Positions 1 through 6,736 of a stretch of DNA of 12,362 nucleotides are shown here, piece after piece. The DNA lies in the NCBI GenBank assembly GCA_027604685.1, contig JADHYX010000542.1:1-12362 (forward strand), written 5' to 3'. Every line of letters starts with the position of its first letter. The first letter of the stretch is position 1. Below the pieces are notes generated by a model, which ran no database searches, was not told the DNA's origin, and saw only the letters and a program-made list of their open reading frames with translations. This stretch comes from Lobulomyces angularis (taxonomy: Eukaryota; Chytridiomycota; Chytridiomycetes; Lobulomycetales; Lobulomycetaceae). Both the position numbers and the translations under genes were made by a program.

Positions 1-20
1 TTTTTTATTTTTTTGTTTTT

Positions 21-760
21 TTACACTGCACTTCTTCCATCAGGTTTTGTAACCAGATTTATATTAGCTTTATATTTTATTAGCTTTTCTATCACTCCAT
101 GGTGATTTTTCATACTCGCAATATAAACTTGTAGTGTTTATAATAAAAGTGTTTTAAACAATGAAGACAATTTTAGTAAAATTTTTACATTCTATTTTGA
201 CTTACGTGGTGAAGATTCATCGCCTTTTAATACTAAATTAGGATCTGCAGTACTTTCTAATAACCATTCAGCAATTTTTTCATTTCCAATCTTTAAATTT
301 TTTAATGAAAAAAATTTTTTGAAGAAATTCTTTACTTCACTACTAACAAACAATGGGGTCGCACCAACATGGTTTGGTAGATTCACATCACATCCACTTC
401 CTTCTAGAAGTAGTTTTATTAACTTTTCATCATCCCTTTCTATTGCCAACCTTTTTTTAGATTATACCATATAAAAAAAAAAAAAAAAAAAAAAAGTTAG
501 ATACTAAAACATTTACAATATTAATTTGCTCATTTGTCTTATCTACATAGATACAAAAAAAATTTTTTTTTACCACAGCGCTGATTCTCCAGTTGGCAAT
601 TTTTCATCAATAATCAGTGGTTTATTATCTTTTTATGATTTGTTTAACAAAATTAAAATAAATATTAAGATAACACACTTATTGCATCCAAAACCAGATT
701 AAAGTTTCCTTGAGAGATATCAGTTAAGAAATCTGTTTCTATAGTTGCTACTTGAGTCAT
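21..760 (-). CDS. Small ankyrin-repeat protein, 5 exons, may continue past left edge
   Basis: Joined exons 760-679, 628-574, 450-336, 290-206 and 127-21 give 147 codons plus TAA, open throughout. Introns are 50, 123, 45 and 78 nt and all end in AAG. The protein starts MTQVATIETDFL. Three ankyrin-type repeats are readable: GESALWLAI...IKLLLE...CDVNL (about residues 40-70), GATPLFVSSEIGNEKIAEWLLE...ADPN (75-102) and SSPLYIASMKNHHGVIEKLI...ANINL (111-138). The repeat signatures run straight across the splice junctions, which is the main support for the model. A fourth repeat seems to begin at DGRSA just before the TAA. That TAA lies in GCA-GTGTAAAA, which could instead be a GT splice donor, so the gene may extend beyond the window. 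Ankyrin repeats bind partner proteins; no partner or specific function can be named. It lies 193 bp downstream of the DENND11 gene on the same strand. Confidence 0.8.
473..495. repeat. A23 homopolymer inside ankyrin-gene intron 2
   Basis: A run of 23 A (23 T in the sense of the ankyrin gene) lies about 20 nt upstream of the intron 2 acceptor. It acts as a polypyrimidine-like tract and helps explain why this intron, at 123 nt, is the longest here. Its length may vary between individuals or assemblies. Confidence 0.8.
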
Positions 761-953
761 TGTTAAAGATGTTGAAAAAATTTTTATATTTTTCTAGAAA
801 AAATTTTAAAAGATAAATAGCACTTATTAAACGCTAAAAATAGAATTATAAAGTGAAAAATGCCTGGGTCTGATGTTTAAATACAGTAAAAAAGAAAGGA
901 AAAAAATTAAATTTTTATAAATTAATAACAACCATAATAAAGGATAAACTATT

Positions 954-2846
954 TTAACTACAACAACAGTTTCTATGTAAATTACAACTAAAAAAAATTT
1001 CACAATTTTTAAGTTTTTCAAGAATAGAATTAGGTTCTTTTTTTGTAATAAAAATTTTTATTCCATAAACGCTGCATAATTCCTAAAAATATAATAAATA
1101 TGAAAAAAGTTTTATTATTTAACTTAATTTATCTTATTTTTTTTACTATTTTTACTTACTACTAAAAAATTAATATCTTTTGGATCTAATCCCAATTTTT
1201 TTTTTATATTCGAGGGTGAAATAAATGGATCTATTGAATTTTCAATTTTTTGTAGGTTTTCGAATAAACTGGTATTTAAGCATTGAAAGAAACTGTTTTT
1301 AAAAATTTAGTTAACAATAAATAATGCTTTATTTAATACTCAATTAAAGAAATTCCGTTTTCCAGTTCTTCATTAAATGAGGTATTAAAAAAATTACTAG
1401 CAATATTACTGAAGTTGTCAATACTAGAAGATGAGGATGATTGTGCATTTTGCTGAATCAGTGCAGTTTTTTGTAAATTTTCTTCCTCCAGTTCCTCTAA
1501 CATCGCTTTATCAAGATAATGACCATTTTTAAAATTTTTGCTAATTAGTCCCTTCAACCAGGTTGAACTAATATTTTGAAAATTGGCCTCAGGTTTTTTT
1601 TTATCTTTTTTTTTAAAATCTTTATTACGCAGTTTAAAAATATTAGATTTGTTTATTATTAAATTCGAAGAGCTAGAAATTGAATTTCTTTTACTATTTA
1701 AAGGTTCTTCTACAGTGTTCTTTGAAACATAAAAAAAAATTAGAATGGAACTAAGGCAATTTTTTAATTTTTTACCTCATATAAATGAGCCTCCAACTTC
1801 TTAAACCGTTCCTCATCAGTAGGGTTACAGGTATATCTAAATTCCGCTTGACTGTTAAAAATAATTTGATTATAAAGTAAAAAGATGTCCCATAAGCTTT
1901 CTTTAACTTGAAAAATTTTTTCGCTAGTAAAAGCAATAAATGAATTTTGTTCTTTAATGGTGGCAATATTGTTAACATTAACAAAAAAAAGTGGATTTAC
2001 TTGATTTGTTATGGAGTTGATATTTGGTAAGTGTTTACTTAAATTCCCCATCGAGGATAAAATTATAGAAATAAAAACTAATAATTTCAAAAGATTAACG
2101 TTAACAGAATTAAATTTATTTTATTTTATTTTTTTAAAAGTACCATTTAAACAACCAACTTCTACAGGCGGATCTGAAAAAAATAATATTCTTTTTTTTA
2201 ATAAAGAATATTTCCAAAATACAAAAATATTAGAACCAAAAAATTCTAAAAATTCGAAAACATTAAAATTTTGTAACGGGTGAGCATACTTTAACTCTTG
2301 AATTCCAACTGACTCAATTAATGTAAAAGTTGGTTTTGGTTTAAAATTTGTGTAGTAATCTGTTAAGCTTTGATTTAATATTTGAAAGTTGCCTTCAGAT
2401 TCATTGACATATCGAGCAGCCTTAATGAAAAATTATCAATATTAATTTCTACTTTATTTTGTTATTCACCTGCTCACGAAGAAATGTAAGATGAAAGTGC
2501 AAAGATGAATACGAAGCAGAAACTAAACCAACAGAAAAAATTTTGGCACCTCTTTCATTAGAGTTAGTAGCAAGGTTTTCGAATGCAGAAACTCCAAAAT
2601 AACCCTCCTTTGTGGTAAAATACACTGTATCTGTTTTCACGAGATGTCCACCACTGGGAATTGCTTTAAACTCGATATCGAAAAGATTTACATTTGATTT
2701 TGTTGGAAAATGCCAAAGAAGATTATTTCCTTTTAGAATGTCAAAATTACACTTTAAAAAAAAATTACTCTTTGATTATAGACTATTAAAAAACTCACAA
2801 CAAAGATAGATTTGATGCTATCTAAAGCTCTGTCTGAAGAGGTCAT
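954..2846 (-). CDS. DENND11: DENND11/LCHN (Anr2-type DENN domain) protein, 7 exons
   Basis: Exons 2846-2799, 2751-2470, 2420-2144, 2077-1776, 1719-1340, 1292-1160 and 1082-954 join to 516 codons plus TAA with no in-frame stop. Motifs of the DENND11/LCHN (fungal Anr2) family appear in order: IFVCNFDILKGNNLLW near residue 15, EGYFGVSAFENLA then ERGAKIFSVGLVSASYSSL around 65-100, FFGSNIFVFWKYSLLKKRIL then SDPPVEVGCL at about 165-202, FFVNV and FTSEKIF near 230-250, GLDPKD and the C-terminal FLVELCSVYGIKI (about 465-485). DENN proteins of this group are linked to Rab regulation and membrane traffic; the exact role is inferred from family only. Human DENND11 is about 455 residues. The extra length here is a Ser/Lys-rich insert in exon 5 (around 310-410). 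Intron lengths are 47, 49, 66, 56, 47 and 77 nt. The last exon ends in a divergent Cys-rich tail (NCCCS), so the exact C-terminus is less certain. The start is the first ATG before the conserved N-terminal strand. Confidence 0.9.
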
Positions 2847-2902
2847 TTATTTTTGAGAGAAATTTTTACTTCGTAAATTTTTGAGAGTGGCGAAAAATTT
2901 CA

Positions 2903-3159
2903 ATGTTACCTTTTACAACAATTATCAAAGCATGGTAAAAAATTTTTTTTTTTTAAATTAAGTTGATCAAAGGAATATTTTTTCCAGGCAGTTTTTTCAA
3001 AATGCGGGTGTAAAAAGGTTTCAAAAAGCTCTAAGAACATCAAAGGATGTTTTCCAGACTTGTGAAGGAGTAACGATGGTAAATTTAAAAAACGAGTTTG
3101 TAAATACTTTATTCCCTTTCTTATAGCTATAGTCTACAAGAATTTTATTCCCATTGTAA
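2903..3159 (+). CDS. Possible small gene, 2-3 exons, unknown function
   Basis: An ATG at 2903 opens MLPFTTIIKAW, then a clean intron 2935-2987 (GTAAAA...TTTTCCAG) leads into QFFQNAGVKRFQKALRTSKD and VFQTCEGVTM, ending at 3078 before GTAAAT. Acceptors at 3126 or 3132 give a product of 42 or 49 residues, stopping at 3132 or 3159. Unspliced, exon 2 runs on to a TAG at 3126. An AATAAA follows at 3199. The predicted peptide is basic with an amphipathic look, a little like small mitochondrial proteins, but I do not recognise a family. It lies head to head with DENND11 with only 56 bp between the two start codons, so a shared promoter would be needed. It could also be a chance open frame; the good acceptor and the polyA signal are what favour a gene. 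Confidence 0.4.
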
Positions 3160-3198
3160 CTAATAGACATATATTTTGATTCAACCGTGGAAAATTGC

Positions 3199-3204
3199 AA
3201 TAAA
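3199..3204 (+). terminator. AATAAA polyadenylation signal
   Basis: AATAAA in GCAATAAAATT, 40 nt past the proposed stop at 3159. It is a canonical polyA signal in the right place for the small plus-strand gene, but such hexamers occur by chance in DNA this AT-rich. Confidence 0.35.
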
Positions 3205-3286
3205 ATTTGAAATATTAATAGATTAAAAGATATAAAAAAGTGTGAAATAGGTGAGATTGAAAAGATTTATTAGTTTTATGATAGAA

Positions 3287-3442
3287 ATGGAGGGTGAATC
3301 AAGGAAATGTGAAACCCAATTTACACAAAATGACCAGAGGGTGATGAAAGTACTATTGTTGTTAGATTTGGCACAACACAAAATAGGGATTTTAGTGGGT
3401 AGATCACTCAAAGTTCGAATAATCCGCAAATTATGGAGCTAG
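3287..3442 (+). pseudogene. Possible decayed Tc1/mariner-like transposase N-terminus (HTH)
   Basis: A 51-codon open frame, noticeably richer in G than its surroundings, carries FTQNDQRVMKVLLLLDLAQH followed by KIGILVGRSLKV. This resembles the first helix-turn-helix of Tc1/Tc3-type transposases, in which an acidic/basic stretch is followed by an S/A-Q-x-K-I-x-x-x-x-GRS-x-x-V helix pair. The frame breaks at a TAG right after this helix, no catalytic DDE region follows, and I found no terminal inverted repeats. If the reading is right it is a short relic; it may equally be an unrelated open frame. Confidence 0.22.
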
Positions 3443-3720
3443 TAATTCTGTTCCTTTGTTTGTTGATATCTACTGTATCAGACTATGGGCTATAAAGTAA
3501 GGAATCTAATAGCAAATTCAAACCCACCATAAAAATAAAATAAAAATAAAATGAAAAATGAAAAAAAAAAAAAAAAAATTTTATGAAATGTAAACAATAT
3601 GAGTTATATAATTTTACATTTTTGAAATTCAGTGAAAAGAATTTTATGAAGAAAGTAAATTTTTCATTCCTAATTTGATTAAACTGAAATTGCTGTTTAA
3701 CGTTCAAACTTCGATAAACT

Positions 3721-3735
3721 CCCCCCCCCCCCCCC
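3721..3735. repeat. C15 homopolymer
   Basis: Fifteen consecutive C, flanked by AAACT and TTTAAA. Runs of this kind are rare in a genome whose other homopolymers here are all A or T. On the minus strand it is G15, able to form G-quadruplex. It lies about 100 bp upstream of the TATA box of the secreted-peptide gene. Confidence 0.9.
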
Positions 3736-3832
3736 TTTAAATTTACGTATTGCCAGTTTGCCCCTTCCCAGCATTTTCAGTTTTGAGTGATGAAAAATCA
3801 TGCAATATATCAGAAAACATCTTTAAAAATAA

Positions 3833-3840
3833 TATAAATA
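3833..3840 (+). promoter_or_regulatory. TATA box of the secreted-peptide gene
   Basis: TATAAATA is a full TATA consensus placed 55 nt before the ATG at 3895. That would put transcription start near 3865, with a 5' leader of about 30 nt. In AT-rich DNA the match alone is weak; its position is what supports it. Confidence 0.4.
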
Positions 3841-3894
3841 CACAATAATTTTCTTCAGTTTGGTTCAAACAAAAAAAAAACCTAACAACCGAAA

Positions 3895-4050
3895 ATGAAC
3901 TTTAAATCTAGTAAGAAAAAAAATATATAAATTTTTAAACTTTCAGTTATCCTTCTTGCCCTTGCAACTATTGCTCTTTCAGCACCAAAAGACTTTTTCG
4001 ACGGCGACAGTGAAGGTTATGACGGAGATGATGAAATGCTAGTTTTATAA
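3895..4050 (+). CDS. Small secreted acidic peptide, 39 aa, 2 exons
   Basis: Exon 1 is 3895-3910 and exon 2 is 3947-4050, split by a 36-nt intron with consensus ends (GTAAGA...TTTCAG). The 39-residue product has a textbook signal peptide: MNFKS, then hydrophobic IILLALATIAL, then a cleavage site after SA at residue 18. The predicted mature part is 21 residues, with eight acidic residues and one Lys, and no Cys. Tyr30 lies in DSEGYDGDDE, a context like a tyrosine-sulfation site (inference). The ATG has an AAA before it, a TATA box lies upstream, and two AATAAA follow. The intron splits the signal peptide after five codons, as is common for small secreted-peptide genes. It could be a precursor of a signalling or effector peptide or a secreted structural peptide; no family is recognised and there is no dibasic processing site. 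Confidence 0.7.
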
Positions 4051-4108
4051 AGGAAAAAAACTCAATTTTGTAGAATTTGAAAGTGTTAAAATTTTTAAGT
4101 TAAATTAT

Positions 4109-4136
4109 AATAAATTTTTTAGAAAAAAGAAATAAA
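4109..4136 (+). terminator. Two AATAAA polyA signals of the secreted-peptide gene
   Basis: AATAAA occurs at 4109-4114 and again at 4131-4136, 59 and 81 nt after the stop. Both are well placed for 3' end formation. Confidence 0.5.
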
Positions 4137-4177
4137 CAGAATTTTACTCTTCGATTAATTGTTCATATATAATTAAA

Positions 4178-4193
4178 CCAACAATCTTGTTGG
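4178..4193. repeat. Short perfect palindrome
   Basis: CCAACAA-TC-TTGTTGG: two 7-bp arms around a 2-bp centre, in an otherwise featureless AT-rich stretch about 50 bp past the peptide gene's polyA signals. It could be a factor-binding dyad or chance. Confidence 0.5.
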
Positions 4194-4511
4194 ATGTTTA
4201 GTTAAATAATGTATTGTAGTAACCTATAAATTAATTTTATGCACTTACTATTATTTGTTGGCCATTTCTATTTAAGTAAACATAACGTTGGTTATCGCTT
4301 TACCTTACACTTTTTATACCCACGCCAAAAATCCATTATATTACTCATCATTTAACACAAGCTAGGGTTATTTTTGGGCTTGGATATTTTAAACAGTTGG
4401 CTTTTAGCTAATAGGGTGTACCTTTAAGTTATTTTTCCTGTACTTTTTTTGCTACTTTTTTTTTACATTTCAATTAGCTAATTTCTATCTTTGATGCACA
4501 AGTAGAACAAA

Positions 4512-4701
4512 ATGGGAGAGATTGGGATTGAACAAAATATATTTAGGTATTTTTTACAGAATATTTTACTACATGTGCCAAACAGTCCAGATAAAAAAGA
4601 AGATTTTTTAAATTTTAAATGTAGGAGTTTTTGCGACTTACAGCTTGCTATACAAATTAAATGAAGTTTTTGAACGGAAGATTAAAAAACATTGGACCTG
4701 A
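4512..4701 (+). CDS. Weak candidate small gene, frame unresolved
   Basis: An ATG in good context (AAAATGG) opens 50 codons to a TGA at 4662-4664, beginning MGEIGIEQNIFRYF. A possible intron (GTATTT at 4546 to TGTAG at 4624) would join into the same frame. In another frame the stretch 4627-4701 reads VFATYSLLYKLNEVFERKIK and ends KHWT, stop. That reads like a genuine C-terminal exon but has no upstream exon I can place. Both frames cannot be right. No family is recognised; it may be a decayed gene or chance. Confidence 0.18.
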
Positions 4702-4744
4702 AGTAGTAAAAAATTACTTCTTTTATTACTGTTAGAAATGTTGG

Positions 4745-4761
4745 TTTATTAAAATTTTATT
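4745..4761 (-). terminator. PolyA signals of the minus-strand AGMO gene
   Basis: TTTATT on the plus strand (AATAAA on the minus) at 4756-4761 and 4745-4750, about 120-140 nt after the AGMO stop codon at 4883. Placement is plausible for a 3' UTR of this length. Confidence 0.4.
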
Positions 4762-4882
4762 AATTATGAATATTTTTATCCTCTTTTTTTGTTTTTAAAT
4801 TTTTTATTTTTTCAATTATTATCTAAACTGTTCCAAAAAAATTTAGTTTGCATTAATTTATAGAATATCGGTAAAATATTTT

Positions 4883-6417
4883 TTACCTTCGTTCCTGCCC
4901 AGCTTCTCTTTCATTACCCATTTCCTCCAAGGGTATTGATTTGTATTTCCTATTTTTCAGAATTCTGCTAAATAAAATATAAAAATTCCAAGAAATTAAT
5001 CCCAAAGAGACCCAAATTATTCCAACAAATGTGTTATTTGTAAATTTAAAATATACAACGGCTGAAAGAACAATAATCAAATACATCTGCCTTGAAATTT
5101 CAAAAAGATTTCCCAACAACTTCATTCTTCCGTCAAAAACTATTGAGAGTGAATATATTGTAAAAATAAAAAATATAGAATAAATATAAAATAAGCTTGA
5201 GTTTCCTTGTACTATTGTTGCAAATTGTGTATGAATTAAGAAAAATACGCAGGAGTTTACAAGAACATAGACAAATTCGTTTAGATTAAGTTCTGGTTGA
5301 AAATTGTATTCTAAATCAACGATCAAACTTTCCAAATCTCCAAATCTACTGTCGGTTTTTTGCTGATAATCCCATCCAGGACCATAAAATATTACTTTTA
5401 GTTTATTCTTTAATGTTGGAGACGTAGTAAATTTTTTGATAAATCCAATGATTGGAGTAAACGTTAAAGTTATTGGATTAAATGTTTTTACTGGGTAAAC
5501 TAGACCATAAACAGGCTTTTCCTCTTTTAGTTCTTCTTGAAATGTTCCAAATAGAATGTCCCAAAAACTAAATATATCTTGAAAAGAGTTAAAAATTACA
5601 TGATACTTCATTCTTTTTTATACCACCGAAGTTTTTATCCAAATAAATTTTATTTCTTCCATGATGCACCCGATGCTGTGACGGTGTGTTTAAAATCCTA
5701 TTTAGGTACGGAAATTCATAAAAATGCTGAGTATGATTCCAAACTGCCATATATTGCTAAATTTTTTTTTTAAAAAAAACTTAGATATTAATTATATTTA
5801 TTAAAAAAAATTTACTGCAAAAATCTGTTGAAAAAAATAAAGTTTTGGTGGAATTCCAATAAATGCTAAGGGGTAAAAATATAACAAAACTAAGTTTCTT
5901 TGTAAAATGTGATGACGAACTCCAACTGAAGGATCTAATGTTTGTGGTTGATGATGGTAAGAATGAAAAGTCTACGAATTTATGAAAAAAAAAAATTAAA
6001 TGGTTATCGCTGATATAATAAATAGATATAATTATTACCCAAAATAAATTGACTTCATGGGAAAATCTATGAATCCAATATTTTAACAAATCCAAAGCAA
6101 AAAATGAAAATATGTTAAGGAATATGGAGTCAGGATCAATATGGAGTAGCCTGTGTTGGTATAAAAATTTTGAAAATGACGAAGTTTGAATTAAATTCCA
6201 AAATATTAGGTAAAAATATCTACTAAGATAATTCGAAAATGGTCCACTAAATAAGCTGATGAAATTTTTTTTCCTAAAACATATTAAAAAACAATTCAAG
6301 TAAATTAAAAATTTCAAATTACCATTCACTTTTTTTAGTTGATTTTAGGATTTGATAGGACGAATAAGTAAATTCCCATGTAAAAATAAAGTAGAGAAAA
6401 GCATGAAACGGTTCCAT
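4883..6417 (-). CDS. AGMO: Alkylglycerol monooxygenase, copy A (5 exons)
   Basis: Exons 6417-6323, 6273-6039, 5971-5816, 5756-5624 and 5577-4883 join to 437 codons plus stop. AGMO is a membrane-bound, tetrahydrobiopterin-dependent di-iron enzyme of the fatty acid hydroxylase superfamily; it cleaves the ether bond of alkylglycerols and lyso-ether lipids, in animals at the ER. All histidine boxes are present: HRFSHE (His100, His104, Glu105), HSYHH (113-117), the WNHTQH segment (His170) and HRVHH (190-194). Further family marks are ILNTPSQHRVHHG, DKNFG, FWDILFGTF, YGL and GPGWDY. There is one N-terminal membrane helix, hydrophobic spans around the His boxes and three to four C-terminal helices. 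Human AGMO is 445 residues, so it is full length. Intron phases are 2, 0, 0, 1. The start ATG aligns with that of copy B. The C-terminal tail (KSIPLEEMGNEREAGQERR) is charged and differs from copy B. Confidence 0.95.
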
Positions 6418-6736
6418 TGAAAAAATTTAATAGTTGCATAAAATGCTCATAAAATGCTCATAAAATATTGTATTTAATTGAAATACCTTTTTAGCAAGAC
6501 ACCATTATTTTTTGGCTTTGTTATCTTTTTATTCCTCAAACCACAATCCAAACCTTTGTTATGATTTATGATTACTCCGGAAAAATTAATTTCTTTTTTC
6601 AACTTAGTTTATATTAATAGGAGAACCTGAGAATGTGTATTATACAAACAATATACACATTTTACCCTCATTTTACTATATTCATTTTGTTCTTTATTTT
6701 TTATTTAAATTTTTCAAAACTAAAACTATCATTACT
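6418..6736. promoter_or_regulatory. Shared divergent promoter of the AGMO pair
   Basis: The 319 bp between the two AGMO start codons contain no other gene, so this DNA must carry both promoters and both 5' leaders. I see no strong TATA consensus for either side. A short open frame in the right half (from 6635) is in frame with copy B, but it has no counterpart in copy A, so it is taken as leader. A tandem 11-bp repeat lies at 6440-6461, close to copy A. Confidence 0.6.
6440..6461. repeat. Tandem 11-bp repeat upstream of AGMO copy A
   Basis: Two exact copies of AAAATGCTCAT, followed by a partial third (AAAAT). They lie 23-44 bp upstream of the copy A start codon, so they fall in its 5' leader or core promoter. 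Confidence 0.85.

Larger units (their letters stand above)
3205..3894. other. Gene-poor interval between two small plus-strand genes
   Basis: Apart from the HTH-like fragment at 3287-3442, I see no spliced or unspliced coding region. The stretch holds an A18 run at 3561-3578, the C15 run at 3721-3735, and a slightly GC-richer block (about 3736-3790) that leads into the TATA box of the secreted-peptide gene. The long minus-strand open frame across 3483-3707 is Phe/Ile/Leu-rich translation of A/T runs and is not credible. Confidence 0.6.
4137..4882. other. Intergenic interval with no firmly supported gene
   Basis: Between the secreted-peptide gene and the 3' end of the minus-strand AGMO copy I find no recognisable family on either strand. 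Its base composition is somewhat less AT-rich around 4240-4720, which holds the weak candidate listed at 4512-4701. The right end carries likely polyA signals for the AGMO gene. Confidence 0.55.

Noticed and set aside
827..1021. Minus-strand hydrophobic frame that could be a membrane peptide
   Set aside because: It overlaps the last DENND11 exon out of frame, and its Leu/Ile/Val/Phe content is what A/T-rich DNA yields by chance.
1772..1984. Second minus-strand frame across DENND11 exon 4
   Set aside because: Shifted frame of an exon whose correct frame continues the DENN family motifs (FFVNV, FTSEKIF).
2011..2283. Plus-strand open frame of 90 codons
   Set aside because: It is antisense to DENND11 exons 3 and 4 and intron 3, which have clear family motifs on the minus strand.
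3405..3425. tRNA B-box-like AGTTCGAATA
   Set aside because: The flanking bases cannot form a T stem, and there is no A box or acceptor stem at the right distance.
3483..3707. Minus-strand Phe-rich 74-codon frame
   Set aside because: Translation of A runs (poly-Phe), with no motif, splice support or polyA signal.
3847..3857. Possible spliced-leader acceptor (TTTTCTTCAG) upstream of the secreted-peptide gene
   Set aside because: No comparable site lies before the other starts, and the TATA box would place transcription start just downstream of it, so trans-splicing is not supported.
5781..6329. Single 182-codon minus-strand frame as one protein
   Set aside because: It reads through two introns of AGMO copy A. 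The true frame leaves at the donor at 6038 and re-enters at 5971, giving HSYHH in place of a Ser-rich nonsense tail.
6635..6736. Upstream in-frame start for AGMO copy B
   Set aside because: The 34 extra residues have no counterpart in copy A, whose N-terminus aligns with the ATG at 6737.
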